Shown here one piece after another: positions 18,323 through 27,514 of a DNA stretch of 53,066 nt. Where the stretch lies: assembly GCA_017618015.1 (NCBI GenBank), contig JAFZVC010000070.1, positions 1-53,066 on the forward strand, written 5' to 3'. The notes under the pieces are model-generated. The model saw nothing but the letters and a program-made list of their open reading frames with translations. It did no database searches and was not told the DNA's origin. The stretch comes from Spirochaetaceae bacterium. GTDB lineage: Bacteria > Spirochaetota > Spirochaetia > Treponematales > Treponemataceae. Each line of letters opens with the position of its first letter. Position 1 is the first letter of the stretch. A program made the translations under genes and the position numbers.

Positions 18323-18793
18323 TTACAAAGGCAAACGCATATCTTTGTATTTTGTGTTTTTTTCGGTGAAACCGAGTTTTTTGTAAATGGGGTAGCCGTC
18401 TTCTGTCGCGCTCAGTTCGATGCGACCTAAACCATGCGATTTTCCGTATTCAATGAGGTTCTGCAGAAGTTTCGTGGAGATGCCTTGTCGGCGGTATGCG
18501 GGCTCGGTATAGACGTTCATAACAACACCGTAGAACCCGCTTAGCAAGCCGGAATTTGCCGGCATTTCAACTATAAGAAGATAGGCGGTCGCGACAAGCT
18601 TTTCGTTATCTCGCGCGACAAACGCGATAAGCTCCGTTCCAAGCTTCCGCGCAAAGTAGTCTTTCAGCTGCGTTTCCATGCAGCTTTTTTCGTGTTCGGA
18701 AACGCTCCCAAAATCGTCATTCATATAGGCGAGACGAAGCCTGATAAGTTCCTCGACATCGTCTTTTCCAGCTTGTGTGAAAACTACGCTCAT
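18323..18793 (-). CDS. GNAT-family N-acetyltransferase
   Basis: 156 residues, single GNAT domain. The acetyl-CoA loop is seen as VYTEPAYRRQGISTKLLQ (the R/Q-x-x-G-x-A/G site). It is followed by GLGRIELSATEDGYPIYKKL and GFTEKNTKYKDMRL, the usual strand-5 to helix-4 region and tail. The substrate cannot be inferred. It starts five bases after the stop of the diguanylate cyclase gene upstream on the same strand and has no clear Shine-Dalgarno sequence, so translation is likely coupled. Confidence 0.9.
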   Translation of the reverse strand: MSVVFTQAGKDDVEELIRLRLAYMNDDFGSVSEHEKSCMETQLKDYFARKLGTELIAFVARDNEKLVATAYLLIVEMPANSGLLSGFYGVVMNVYTEPAYRRQGISTKLLQNLIEYGKSHGLGRIELSATEDGYPIYKKLGFTEKNTKYKDMRLPL

Positions 18794-18798
18794 AAAGG

Positions 18799-20208
18799 CT
18801 ATCTGCGGACTCTTTCCGGGCTGCCGCCGTAATAAAGGACTTTATCTTCATACATCCGTTCATCTGCCATTTTCATGGCATGTCTGACGTTCCGGCTGTC
18901 TTCCTCGAAGCATGCGCCAATCGCGAAACTGACTGATCCGGAAGCCTTTGCCTGTTTTTTCAGCTGGTCAACGAGCTTATCGACCGCTTCTTCAGTAGTA
19001 TCGCGGAGCATAATCAAGAATTCATCACCACCGGCACGGAAAATGTCACCGCCAACAAAAACAGTTTTAAGCATAGCGGCGGCATTTTTAAGCAGCGTAT
19101 CTCCGGCTGCGTGGCCTTCGGTGTCATTAATTTGCTTCAAGCCGTTCAAATCCGCAAAAAGAATGCCCAAAGAAGTTTTTGAATCATCGTCATCGGCAAC
19201 AAGCTTATCGACACGGTTGTTCATCTCGTTTCTGTTGTAAACACCGGTCAGCATATCCATCGTGCTCATAAGCCTGAGCCTTTCAAAAAGCTGATGATTA
19301 TGGATTTCCGATGCCAAGAAGTATGTCGTCAGCTCCAACGTCGATTTAATACGCACAGAATCTGCTACATCAAATTCCGTAACCCAGATATATCCGAGCA
19401 AATCATTGCCTTTTTTAAGCGGGAAAAGCGCGATTTTTTCTATTTTTGCCTCTTTAAGCGACTTGTACCAAACAGGGTTTCTCTCGCGGACGAACTCCAT
19501 ATCTTTCTTATTTTTGATGATAAGACAGTTGCTTCCGGCAATCGTTTCGGTCCATGTTTCGGCAAGGTCAAAAAAATCGTTGTTGAACCAAGGCATGGCC
19601 GATACCTTTCCTGGAATAAGCTCAATATTCTCAGTCAGGATTGAACAAGTCCTATCGCTGTAATCCATAAGCAAAAGCAGACAATAGTTGGCATTACATA
19701 ATTCGCGGATATCTTTTAGGATTTGCGCCATCGTTACCTTAAAATCAGTTGATTCGCGCAGCTTTATACATGTATTAAGTACATCGACAGCCACATCCTG
19801 CGACATATTCGCCATTTTGGTAGACTCCATTTCTTTGGAGAATTCCTGCGAGTATGTACAGTAGCCAATGTTTTCTTTATCAGATTCGAGCGGCATCATT
19901 ATGATATTGAACCAAAAGTCGAATCTGTCTGGATGGACATAAGTATGGAGAGGCTCCTTCAGAATAGCGCACCGATAGCAGAAATCCTCGAAATTCAGAT
20001 CCTTAGGAAAATAATTCTGATAGTCGCTGTTCGGGACGAATTTTTTTGAGAGCATCTGTGGACCGTCTGGCATGTTCTCGATAGAGTCTATGTAGGCCTT
20101 GTTGCCCTCGACGATACGGATATTACCGTACGAACCGTCGGGAAACTTTTCCACAGAAACGATGCATGTCATCGTCTTAAAAGTGTCAACGAAAGTCTTA
20201 AAATCCAT
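18799..20208 (-). CDS. GAF/GGDEF diguanylate cyclase
   Basis: 469 residues. The first 150 residues look PAS-like but diverged (GNIRIVEGNKAYIDSIENM, then FEDFCYRCAILKEPL, with a pair of cysteines). A GAF-like region follows (about 170-310: LCNANYCLLLLMDY to YIWVTEFDVA). The GGDEF domain is about 315-460, with intact GGDEF at 393-397, preceded by MDMLTGVYNRNEMNNR. It should make cyclic di-GMP. The product-inhibition I-site, RxxD just before GGDEF, reads VGGD here, so the arginine is lost and feedback control through that site is probably absent. No membrane segment. A promoter with its -10 box eight bases from the ATG suggests a leaderless mRNA. Confidence 0.9.
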   Translation of the reverse strand: MDFKTFVDTFKTMTCIVSVEKFPDGSYGNIRIVEGNKAYIDSIENMPDGPQMLSKKFVPNSDYQNYFPKDLNFEDFCYRCAILKEPLHTYVHPDRFDFWFNIIMMPLESDKENIGYCTYSQEFSKEMESTKMANMSQDVAVDVLNTCIKLRESTDFKVTMAQILKDIRELCNANYCLLLLMDYSDRTCSILTENIELIPGKVSAMPWFNNDFFDLAETWTETIAGSNCLIIKNKKDMEFVRERNPVWYKSLKEAKIEKIALFPLKKGNDLLGYIWVTEFDVADSVRIKSTLELTTYFLASEIHNHQLFERLRLMSTMDMLTGVYNRNEMNNRVDKLVADDDDSKTSLGILFADLNGLKQINDTEGHAAGDTLLKNAAAMLKTVFVGGDIFRAGGDEFLIMLRDTTEEAVDKLVDQLKKQAKASGSVSFAIGACFEEDSRNVRHAMKMADERMYEDKVLYYGGSPERVRR

Positions 20209-20216
20209 GTATAACT

Positions 20217-20245
20217 ATGATATATGGTAATTCATCATCGTTCAA
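20217..20245 (-). promoter_or_regulatory. Promoter for diguanylate cyclase, leaderless type
   Basis: On the minus strand: -35 TTGAAC (20240-20245), 17 bp, -10 TATCAT (20217-20222), then eight bases to the ATG at 20208. No Shine-Dalgarno sequence. Confidence 0.5.
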
Positions 20246-20362
20246 TAGCTAAAAGAAAAAAAACTGTAATTCGTATACCACAAAAACAACTGGACGAATG
20301 ACTATGGTGGTGTTAGAATGATAAAGTGTTTAAAGTCCAAAAACACAAAAGAGAGGTTTTAT

Positions 20363-20956
20363 ATGAAAAGAAACATTCTGTTTTCAGCATTCGTTCTGAT
20401 GGTATTATCAGTATTTCTCGTAGGCTGTGTTTCAAGCGAGCCGGTCAGCCAGTCTACACGTTCATCTGCTTCGATTCGCGCAGAAACCATCGTAAAAAAC
20501 ACAGTTGATGCCGAAACATCATCAAACAACGCTAAAAAGAACAGTTCTGGTTCGTCAGCAGCAAGAAACGCGGTTCAGGGAGCCGGCAATTCTGCGGCAG
20601 GTAACGCAAAGTCAGCAAACCTTACGCGCAACGACGTAAGAAACTTCATAGACAATTATGATGCGATTTTCGCTATTATGAACGAAGAGTCAAACATGAG
20701 CTACGATGAATACGAGGCTGAGCTTGACAGATACGGCATTTCCGGACCAAACAGAGCGATGAAAGTTGCCATGATCGTAAGATGCCAGTCAGTTCTTATG
20801 TTCGATGCAGAAGTTCAGGCAGACCCAGAGACAGCACAGATTCTTAAATCGATGGGAATGGATCCTATGGCAGAGATGAGAGCGGAAACAAACGCTGATG
20901 ACATGGCGACTGTAAAGCCTTTCTACAGCGAACTTTACGTTCTTTTCAACGACTAA
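20363..20956 (+). CDS. Small lipoprotein, function unknown
   Basis: 197 residues from the ATG at 20363, chosen because AGAGAGG precedes it and the signal peptide starts there (MKRNILFSAFVLMVLSVF). The lipobox LVGC gives a lipidated Cys near residue 21. Residues 25-85 are Ser/Ala/Asn-rich and probably disordered (SSGSSAARNAVQGAGNSAAG). The C-terminal 110 residues are helical and acidic (DEYEAELDRYGISGP, ADPETAQILKSMGMDP). I recognise no family. It is monocistronic, with a hairpin terminator right after the stop. Confidence 0.8.
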   Translation: MKRNILFSAFVLMVLSVFLVGCVSSEPVSQSTRSSASIRAETIVKNTVDAETSSNNAKKNSSGSSAARNAVQGAGNSAAGNAKSANLTRNDVRNFIDNYDAIFAIMNEESNMSYDEYEAELDRYGISGPNRAMKVAMIVRCQSVLMFDAEVQADPETAQILKSMGMDPMAEMRAETNADDMATVKPFYSELYVLFND

Positions 20957-20979
20957 AAAAGCTTTCCGGGGGAGCTTTT
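20957..20979 (+). terminator. Terminator after lipoprotein gene
   Basis: AAAAGCT pairs with AGCTTTT around a G-rich loop, starting at the stop codon. The 3' arm ends in TTTTC. Confidence 0.55.
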
Positions 20980-20992
20980 CCCCTGTGACAAC

Positions 20993-21028
20993 AAAAAAGG
21001 CCTGCACAATTGTGCAAGCCTTTTTTTT
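20993..21028. terminator. Bidirectional rho-independent terminator
   Basis: AAAAAAGGCCTGCAC / GTGCAAGCCTTTTTTTT with an AATT loop and one mismatch. It has an A-run on one side and a T-run on the other, so it can stop the lipoprotein gene (plus) and apt (minus). Confidence 0.9.
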
Positions 21029-21047
21029 ATGCGCCCGCACGCATTTA

Positions 21048-21581
21048 TTATGCGCCGGCAAAATCGATAAGCGTCGTTACGGGAGTCGGCTCAAGCACCT
21101 TCTTGTAGTTGAGCTCCGGCAAGCCGACGATGCCGAAGAATTCGGCGACGGTAGCACCGCCCTGCTCTATTACGTTCCGGGCAGCCTTAAGCGTTCCGCC
21201 CGTAGCGATAAGGTCATCAATTACGAGAATCTTCTCACCAGCCTTAATATCAGCCTTGTGAACTTCAATTTCAGCCGTTCCGTACTCAAGGGCGTACTTG
21301 CATCCGTATGTGTTTCCCGGAAGCTTGCCTTTCTTGCGGATAAGGATAAGCGGAACGCCGAGACGCTCTGCAAGAGGAGCTGCGAAAACGAAACCGCGTG
21401 ATTCTACGCCGGCAACAGCGTCAATATCAGCTTTCTCATAGAGCTTTGCCATCTCATCAAGGCAGTACTTAAAAGCTTCTGGCTTTACGAGCACACCTGT
21501 AATATCATAAAAAAGAATACCCGGAGTTGGGAAATCGGGTACACGGCGTATCGCCTGGTCAAGTAATTCTTTTCCGTCCAT
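21048..21581 (-). CDS. apt: Adenine phosphoribosyltransferase
   Basis: 177 residues from the ATG at 21581 (GGAGA four bases upstream; an earlier in-frame start at 21638 lacks one). It salvages adenine with PRPP to give AMP. Family marks: RRVPDFPTPGILFYDIT near the N-terminus, AGVESRGFVFAAPLAERLG, RKKGKLPG, and the PRPP-binding loop ILVIDDLIATGGT (about residues 120-132). Cytoplasmic. It stands alone between a bidirectional terminator and a GH5 gene. Length and motifs are those of an ordinary active enzyme. Confidence 0.97.
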   Translation of the reverse strand: MDGKELLDQAIRRVPDFPTPGILFYDITGVLVKPEAFKYCLDEMAKLYEKADIDAVAGVESRGFVFAAPLAERLGVPLILIRKKGKLPGNTYGCKYALEYGTAEIEVHKADIKAGEKILVIDDLIATGGTLKAARNVIEQGGATVAEFFGIVGLPELNYKKVLEPTPVTTLIDFAGA

Positions 21582-21694
21582 AAAATCTCCATCAAACTTT
21601 TCGCTGTTGCGGCACTGGCGAACAATGCCCGCGAACATAAAAAAGTATACCGCACCATTTCTGCTTCGTCAATTTCGCGCTGTACGGGTATGAA

Positions 21695-23800
21695 TTACTC
21701 CACAACCTTTATCGATTTAATGATGATATCTTCACCAAGAACATAAAGTGAACCGCCGGTTTCGAACTCACAGCTTGTGTCATTATCTATGCTTACAACG
21801 ACGGGGGTGCCCGTAACCATTATCATTCCATCATCAAGAGTGCCGCCTTGCAGGAGAGAAACATTTTCTCTTCCCATGAGGTCGACCCAGTTTCCTTTGT
21901 AATCATGATAGGCAAGATGGATTCTGGCTTTTGTACTGATCGTTTCAACTTCAAATTCGAGCTTGTAGTTTTCCGGTCTTGAGCGGACAAAGCGATTGCC
22001 ATCGAGGGTTACACCACCTTCTGTTCCTCGGATTTCGACAGGTGCTTTCAGAAGATTTTTACCGACGATGCTTTCGACCTCTACTTCATGCTCTTCGATG
22101 AACTCGTCGCTCAGTACATACTCTTGGTTGTTTGCACCATAAATATATGTGTCTAAAAATTCTTCATCAAACCATTTTAATTTCCTGCAGTCATAATAAC
22201 AGTGGAACTCGTAAAGTGCATTTACATCATTATCGCTATGCAATATTGTTCCGCATGAACGATTTGATTTTGTAACTTCGTCCATAAAATCCTTCATACA
22301 GTTTATGCGCTCAAGGATTGAAATTTTACGACTTGCTCCTATTTCTGAAATATAAACAGGAATCTCGTTTGAAAAATATCTCTCATCCAAAAGCTCAAGA
22401 ATATCCAGAGCCTTTTGCTTTATTAAGTTTGTATAATACATAGATGAATATTTTGGGGAACTTCCCATCTGATAAAAATGGAAGGTTGGAATAAGTTTAT
22501 TCTTTGCCTCATCTTCTGGAAGCTTAAAAAGATTATCGGCAAGTGCTTCTGCGTTACCTGCAAGACTTTCAACCATTATAAAGCGGTTTGCATTGTTTCC
22601 GCCTGTAGAACGGATTGTATCTACAATCAGCTGATTGTATTCATTAAGAATTGCAAAATCTTTCTGGCAGACAGCACAGTCATTTTTTGGAAGCCAGGCA
22701 TGTTCATGGAAAACATCCATTGGTTCATTAAAGGTTTCAAAAATCAAATGCTCATCATAGGAATTATTAAAGGCCTGTGCATACTGTTTCCACACTGCTT
22801 CAATAAATTTCAGGGATTCAGCCTTATAGTCCTCATTTACATAGTAACCGGCAAAATGGATATTTCCTTCTTCAATTTTCTTTAGATAGATAGGATTTAC
22901 TGTATGCTCTGCAAAAGGACCACAGATAATGACGTTCAAATCTTCTTCTATACACCAGTCAACAACCTCTTTGATTGCCTTAATATAACTAGGATTTACT
23001 GTATAGTCTTTGTCTAAGATCATTCCATGCCCTGGATTTGTTTGAAGTCTTACTGTTTTAAATCCTTTTTCTTTTATAAGATTAATCATCGCTTTTGAAG
23101 GCTTTGCTATTCCTGCGGGATGATAGTTGTCCATTCCCCATTCATAATCCGAAGGTCCGAATCCTAAAGGTGAATATTGAAATCCGGCTCCCGTGGTTTT
23201 TACAAAATCCCAGGCAGACAGATTTGCATTTATTGTTCCGCTGGTAGCAGTATCTATTACAGACGGTTCATTGCTTGCATAAACATCTGTCTTTACAGGA
23301 TTTGAAACCTTCTCAATTGTAATTGAATCTACTTTAAACTTTGTGGACGCACCCCAAGCTCCTCTTAAGGCAATTCCGTTAAGCTTTGGCTGCCCTTCTA
23401 TAAAAGGAAAAACCATCTCTGTTAAATTGCTCGGACAGTAATTCTTTTCTCTATCCTCCCATTCAACACTTTCATCATCATAATCCGGTATCAAATGGAA
23501 TCCATAGTCTCCAAGCACCTTGTATTTGATTCTTATAATATTGTAATCAGAAATATCAAGACCAAGATATGCATATACTGCTTCATATTCCTGCTCTCCG
23601 TTGACTGTTACTATTTTTGTTTGCTTGTCAAAGGTTATAGTTTTTTCGGTGTTAGATTCTTCAAAGCTGTTCAAATCAACAGTGTAAATATTTTCATTAT
23701 TTTCATTGATTTCATTCGGTCCGGGAGAAGAAGAATGAGTACAGGAAACAGCTGTTAATAAACCGCAGACAATAAGCAGAAAGTTCAGTAGTTTTTTCAT
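21695..23800 (-). CDS. GH5-family glycanase lipoprotein with flanking binding domains
   Basis: 701 residues from the ATG at 23800, supported by GGAGG and by a lipoprotein signal peptide starting there (MKKLLNFLLIVCGLLTAVSC, lipidated Cys near residue 20). Residues about 30-170 look like a carbohydrate-binding beta-sandwich. The catalytic (beta/alpha)8 domain follows (about 185-540). Its acid/base is Glu359 in ETFNEP and its nucleophile is Glu486 in VYISEIGAS, the standard GH5 pair. A second beta-domain (about 570-701) closes the protein. A cellulase or related beta-glucanase acting at the cell surface is likely. The mRNA leader contains a fragment of a repeat (23825-23860). Compare the other GH5 lipoprotein near 44 kb. 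Confidence 0.9.
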   Translation of the reverse strand: MKKLLNFLLIVCGLLTAVSCTHSSSPGPNEINENNENIYTVDLNSFEESNTEKTITFDKQTKIVTVNGEQEYEAVYAYLGLDISDYNIIRIKYKVLGDYGFHLIPDYDDESVEWEDREKNYCPSNLTEMVFPFIEGQPKLNGIALRGAWGASTKFKVDSITIEKVSNPVKTDVYASNEPSVIDTATSGTINANLSAWDFVKTTGAGFQYSPLGFGPSDYEWGMDNYHPAGIAKPSKAMINLIKEKGFKTVRLQTNPGHGMILDKDYTVNPSYIKAIKEVVDWCIEEDLNVIICGPFAEHTVNPIYLKKIEEGNIHFAGYYVNEDYKAESLKFIEAVWKQYAQAFNNSYDEHLIFETFNEPMDVFHEHAWLPKNDCAVCQKDFAILNEYNQLIVDTIRSTGGNNANRFIMVESLAGNAEALADNLFKLPEDEAKNKLIPTFHFYQMGSSPKYSSMYYTNLIKQKALDILELLDERYFSNEIPVYISEIGASRKISILERINCMKDFMDEVTKSNRSCGTILHSDNDVNALYEFHCYYDCRKLKWFDEEFLDTYIYGANNQEYVLSDEFIEEHEVEVESIVGKNLLKAPVEIRGTEGGVTLDGNRFVRSRPENYKLEFEVETISTKARIHLAYHDYKGNWVDLMGRENVSLLQGGTLDDGMIMVTGTPVVVSIDNDTSCEFETGGSLYVLGEDIIIKSIKVVE

Positions 23801-23824
23801 AAGTAAAATCCTCCATGTAATAGA

Positions 23825-23860
23825 CCCTGAAACGAGTTCTGGGTACGGCTTGTCATGCAT
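23825..23860. repeat. Palindrome-like dispersed-repeat fragment
   Basis: CCCTGAAACGAGTTCTGGG is an imperfect palindrome followed by TACGGCTTGTCATGC. Read on the minus strand it translates as PYPELVSGS, a peptide signature well known from short intergenic repeats that get called as N-terminal extensions in many bacterial genomes. It lies in the leader of the GH5 gene and creates a false upstream start. Confidence 0.45.
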
Positions 23861-23968
23861 GCCATAACAATTACTCTAACACAAGATTTTTGTGAAAAAT
23901 ACAGAGTTAAACTCACAATTTTTTTGATTGCCGCGCTGCGTTCCCGCTCGAAACTGCGCACTTTGTGC

Positions 23969-23997
23969 TTGTCTCGGATTTTATGCGATGTTATACT
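23969..23997 (+). promoter_or_regulatory. Promoter for moxR, leaderless type
   Basis: -35 TTGTCT (23969-23974), 17 bp, -10 TATACT (23992-23997), then six bases to the ATG at 24004. No Shine-Dalgarno sequence. Confidence 0.55.
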
Positions 23998-24003
23998 TTC
24001 CGC

Positions 24004-24957
24004 ATGGCAAATATCAAAGAAATAGCGACAAAAATCCATAATTCAGTTTCAGAAGTGTTCCGGGGAAAACCCGAAATTACAGATATGCTGCTCGCCGCGC
24101 TTTTCGCTGGCGGTCATGTCCTTTTGGAAGATGTTCCCGGCACGGGAAAAACCGTTCTCGCGAAGTCGCTCGCAGCGAGCGTAGGACTGCCGTTTTCACG
24201 CATCCAGTGCACGCCGGACTTAATGCCGTCCGACATTACGGGAAGCTCCGTGTGGCTCCCCGCTTCCGGCGAGTTTCAGTTCAGACCGGGACCGGTTATG
24301 ACATCCGTTCTGCTCGTTGACGAGCTTAACCGAGCCACACCACGAACGCAATCGGCGCTTTTGGAAGCAATGGCGGAAAGGCAAGTCAGCGCGGACGGCG
24401 CGGTACACAAGCTTGAATCGCCGTTTTTCGTGATCGCCACAGAAAACCCTGTCGAGTCGGAAGGAACGTTCCCGCTGCCGGAAGCGCAAAAAGATCGCTT
24501 TATGCTCGCGCTTTCAATCGGCTATCCGGACGAAGCGGATGAAGTTCGCATTATCACAGCACAGCGCGGCATGGTTCATCCTGTAGAGAACGTAAAGGCT
24601 GTAACAACAAAAGAAGAGATTCTTGCCTGCATGGAAGAAGTTTCTGTTATCCACGTTGATGAAGCGGTTCTTTCATACTTGATTTCGCTTGCAACAGCCA
24701 CACGAAAAGACGACCGCATACTTGCCGGTATTTCGCCGCGCGGCTCAATCGCGCTGTACAAAGCGGCGCAGGCTCTTGCAGCCATAAAAGGACGGAACTT
24801 CGTCACACCGGAAGACGTGAAACTTCTTGCGCTTCCTGCGTTCAGAAAGCGTCTCATTTTAAAGCCGGAGTCGATTTTGCGCGGCTACACAGCCGACGGA
24901 ATCATCACGGAGCTCGTCGGACAAATCCCGATTCCTACATACAAAGCGCATGTATAA
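24004..24957 (+). CDS. MoxR-family AAA+ ATPase
   Basis: 317 residues from the ATG at 24004 (MANIKEIATKIHNSV). Walker A is EDVPGTGKTVLAKSLA, Walker B is VLLVDELNRATPRTQSALLEAM (shortened here: VLLVDELNRA), sensor 1 is VIATENPVESEGTFPLPEA, and the arginine-finger region is LPEAQKDRFML. MoxR ATPases act as chaperones that insert cofactors or assemble complexes with von Willebrand or DUF58 partners. The next gene is DUF58, overlapping by eight bases, so the two are translated together. Its promoter puts the transcription start on or next to the ATG. Confidence 0.95.
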   Translation: MANIKEIATKIHNSVSEVFRGKPEITDMLLAALFAGGHVLLEDVPGTGKTVLAKSLAASVGLPFSRIQCTPDLMPSDITGSSVWLPASGEFQFRPGPVMTSVLLVDELNRATPRTQSALLEAMAERQVSADGAVHKLESPFFVIATENPVESEGTFPLPEAQKDRFMLALSIGYPDEADEVRIITAQRGMVHPVENVKAVTTKEEILACMEEVSVIHVDEAVLSYLISLATATRKDDRILAGISPRGSIALYKAAQALAAIKGRNFVTPEDVKLLALPAFRKRLILKPESILRGYTADGIITELVGQIPIPTYKAHV

Positions 24958-25972
24958 AAAAACGCTTTCGCCGACATCCATCGCAGTTCTATGTTTCCTC
25001 GTGTTTTTATTCGCACCGGCGAAAATCATTCAGTGCGTAATGCTCGCCATCGTCATCGGGATTGTACTGTCGCGTCTTTATTCCGCCGTCCTAAAGCGGA
25101 GCCTTGCCATAAGCCGCCCCGTAACGTTTTTGCGCGCCGCCTGCGGAGACACGTTCACGCTCTCTTTCACCGTAACAAACAATTCGCGGCTCACCGCATT
25201 CGTCTGCTACGTCCACGACAACCAGGGCACGCTAGCCCTTGCAAGCGGCCAAAACCGCTTTCTTTTCCCGCTCCGTCCGCACGAAATGCGCTCGGTAAGC
25301 TACACTGTCTTTGGAACTTCGCGCGGCATATACCATATAGGTCCTGTAACTGTCTCCGCATCCGACCCGCTGGGACTTTTTCCGTTCACAATGAGCTTTC
25401 AGGCAGAGTGCAAAGTCCTTATGCACCCTGCAGAAGTACGCTACCCCATAACGCTCGATTCCGGCATTCCGCAAGGAAGCATGAATATCCACAATATTTG
25501 CTACGAAGACATAACGATGCGCAGGTCGCTCCGCGAATACAAAAGCGGCGACGAGCTGAAACGCATAAACTGGCGGGCAAGCGCGAAATACGGGAACCTT
25601 TTTACGAACGAATATCAGAACACGTTCGACTGCCCTGTTTTTGTTTTCCTTAATCTCGCGCTTGACGACTACCCGCTTGAACAGCGGTACGACAAAGGCG
25701 AAAAAGCAATAAAAATCGCCGCCCAAATTGTGCGGAATGCCGAGATGCTTCACCAGAAATGCGGTTTCGCCGCTTATGCGACGGACTTCCCGTACCTGCC
25801 TCCTGCGAGCAACCAGGCAGGCTGCATCCTTGACGTGCTCGCTCTCATCCAGATGGAGAAAGGCTCGCTCACATACAACCCGATGGAGACGCTCAAACAC
25901 AAGCTGCCCGACAGGACGCGCATTTTCATTGTCGGACCGGATACGGTGCAGGAGGCAGAGAAAACGCTATGA
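24950..25972 (+). CDS. DUF58-domain membrane protein
   Basis: 340 residues, overlapping the moxR stop by eight bases. Two hydrophobic segments at the N-terminus (about residues 8-24 and 27-45) are followed by a beta-rich extracytoplasmic or soluble region (VSASDPLGLFPF is a family landmark). The DUF58 core follows: REYKSGDELKRINWRASAKYGNLF at about 180-203 (typical REYxxGDxxRxIxWxxSA). The region after it resembles a von Willebrand A-like fold (VFVFLNLALDDY). This family partners MoxR. Function is not established; links to envelope integrity have been made in other bacteria. It overlaps the next gene by ATGA. Confidence 0.93.
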   Translation: MYKKTLSPTSIAVLCFLVFLFAPAKIIQCVMLAIVIGIVLSRLYSAVLKRSLAISRPVTFLRAACGDTFTLSFTVTNNSRLTAFVCYVHDNQGTLALASGQNRFLFPLRPHEMRSVSYTVFGTSRGIYHIGPVTVSASDPLGLFPFTMSFQAECKVLMHPAEVRYPITLDSGIPQGSMNIHNICYEDITMRRSLREYKSGDELKRINWRASAKYGNLFTNEYQNTFDCPVFVFLNLALDDYPLEQRYDKGEKAIKIAAQIVRNAEMLHQKCGFAAYATDFPYLPPASNQAGCILDVLALIQMEKGSLTYNPMETLKHKLPDRTRIFIVGPDTVQEAEKTL

Positions 25973-27441
25973 AAGAATCGCGGAAACTCATCGCCAAATC
26001 GCTAGCTGAGCGCGTCCTTATTCTTTTTCTCGTTACGACAGTTACAACAACTTTCTCGCTCTTAATCGTCGATTTTATCCGTCGTTTTGAATATTTCACC
26101 TTTTATTCGTGGATTCTTTGCGTATACCTCTTTTTCACAGGCATCGCCACACAATGCGTCTCGTGGATTTTCTTCAAAGAAAAAACGACAATCTTCGCGA
26201 ACGTGCGGTTCATCGTCTTTTACGAGCTTCTTTTTTCCACATTGTTCACGTTCGTAATCCCCGGCGTTCCATCACTGCTCATAGTCATTCCGACTCTTTT
26301 TGAATACTATTTCACCATAAAGCTTGAAAAAGCTTTCTCTTATCACGACGCGTTTGTAAAAAGCTGCGGAGACCTTTCCGGGCAGCCGCTTGCGTCAATG
26401 CTTCACGAGGAAAGCTGGCTCATATCAGACTTTGTGGAAACGATAGATGACAGTATTTTCAAACTGGCGATTTTTTCGCTCGTAACCACCGTGTTCTTTT
26501 TGGCGTTGTTTTTCACAAACACAAAACTTTCTGCCATAACCGTGATTTTCATGCTGATTCATGCGGTTCTTTTCGTCTTTACGCGCATCCTTTCATCAAT
26601 CTTCAAAAACGAAACATACTACGCTGGAATGGGGCTTTCATCAATTTTCCCGGTGCGGCGAAGGCTGCTCAAAGTATCGTTCTTTTTCTGCCTGATTTGT
26701 GTCGTAATCGCGTTTTTTATCGCCTCGAACACAGCTCTCCTTAAGCCGTCGTACTTCGCATGGCTTTTTGCGTGGCTAAGAGGCACAAAATCAGAAGGCA
26801 ACACCCAAACCATCACGACAACACCGGAAATGCGCCCAACGGTTCTGGAAGAAATGTCGCTCCAATCGGTCGGCGGCGAAGTAAATCCGTTTTTCGAGCT
26901 TCTTTTCCAAATCATAAAATGGATAGCATTGGTAGGCATGGCGGGCTTGATTCTGTTTTTCTTTTTCGGGCCGTTTTTCTCCGCAAAATGGAGAGACTTC
27001 TGGAAAAACAAAAAGCTCATCACGTATATGCGCCGCCTGCGCGATCTCCTGAAATCCGCGCTGAAGTCGCTCTTTTCCATGCGGATAAAGCGCGGTGAAG
27101 CTTACATGAAGGCAGCCACCGATTTCAAGGAAAAAATCAGCACGATACTTGAAGCCTCGAAAAAGTCAAAAGAAAAGAAAAAAGAGATTGACCGCCTTAC
27201 GACACAGTTCCTAAAACTTATTGAGTGGGGCGAAGAGCGCGACATCGCATATAAAAAGAACCTTGCGCCGGCAGAATACACATCGCTTATTTCGGAGCGT
27301 TATCCGGCTTTAGGCGCGCAATGCGATACGGCGGGCACGCTTTTTGAAAAGGCTTTGTACGCGAAGGAACTTCTTACCCCGGACGAGGAAAAACGGTTCG
27401 TCGAAGCGGTTTCCGCAGTCGTCAAAAGCACCGCACAGTAA
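25969..27441 (+). CDS. Membrane protein, MoxR/DUF58 operon partner (DUF4129-like tail)
   Basis: 490 residues, starting in the ATGA overlap with DUF58. Several hydrophobic segments are seen: about 14-36, 45-65, 80-108, 165-205, 240-262 and 315-335. A cytoplasmic C-terminal domain of about 150 residues is rich in Lys and coiled-coil-like, then has RYPALGAQCDTAGTLFEKALYAKE. This resembles the DUF4129 ending (YPA..LFExALY) of proteins that sit in MoxR-DUF58-transglutaminase operons. I cannot see a transglutaminase triad. A membrane assembly role with the MoxR ATPase is inferred from context only. Confidence 0.8.
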   Translation: MKESRKLIAKSLAERVLILFLVTTVTTTFSLLIVDFIRRFEYFTFYSWILCVYLFFTGIATQCVSWIFFKEKTTIFANVRFIVFYELLFSTLFTFVIPGVPSLLIVIPTLFEYYFTIKLEKAFSYHDAFVKSCGDLSGQPLASMLHEESWLISDFVETIDDSIFKLAIFSLVTTVFFLALFFTNTKLSAITVIFMLIHAVLFVFTRILSSIFKNETYYAGMGLSSIFPVRRRLLKVSFFFCLICVVIAFFIASNTALLKPSYFAWLFAWLRGTKSEGNTQTITTTPEMRPTVLEEMSLQSVGGEVNPFFELLFQIIKWIALVGMAGLILFFFFGPFFSAKWRDFWKNKKLITYMRRLRDLLKSALKSLFSMRIKRGEAYMKAATDFKEKISTILEASKKSKEKKKEIDRLTTQFLKLIEWGEERDIAYKKNLAPAEYTSLISERYPALGAQCDTAGTLFEKALYAKELLTPDEEKRFVEAVSAVVKSTAQ

Positions 27442-27514
27442 AATCGCGCTGGCTGCACAAATGTAATATTTTTTTCGCAAAATTCTCTGAAAAGATGAAT
27501 TTTTCCTCACGCAA

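Noticed and set aside
25232..25900. Minus-strand frame of 222 codons inside DUF58
   Set aside because: The opposite strand holds a clear DUF58 gene with operon overlaps; the frame has no ribosome site.
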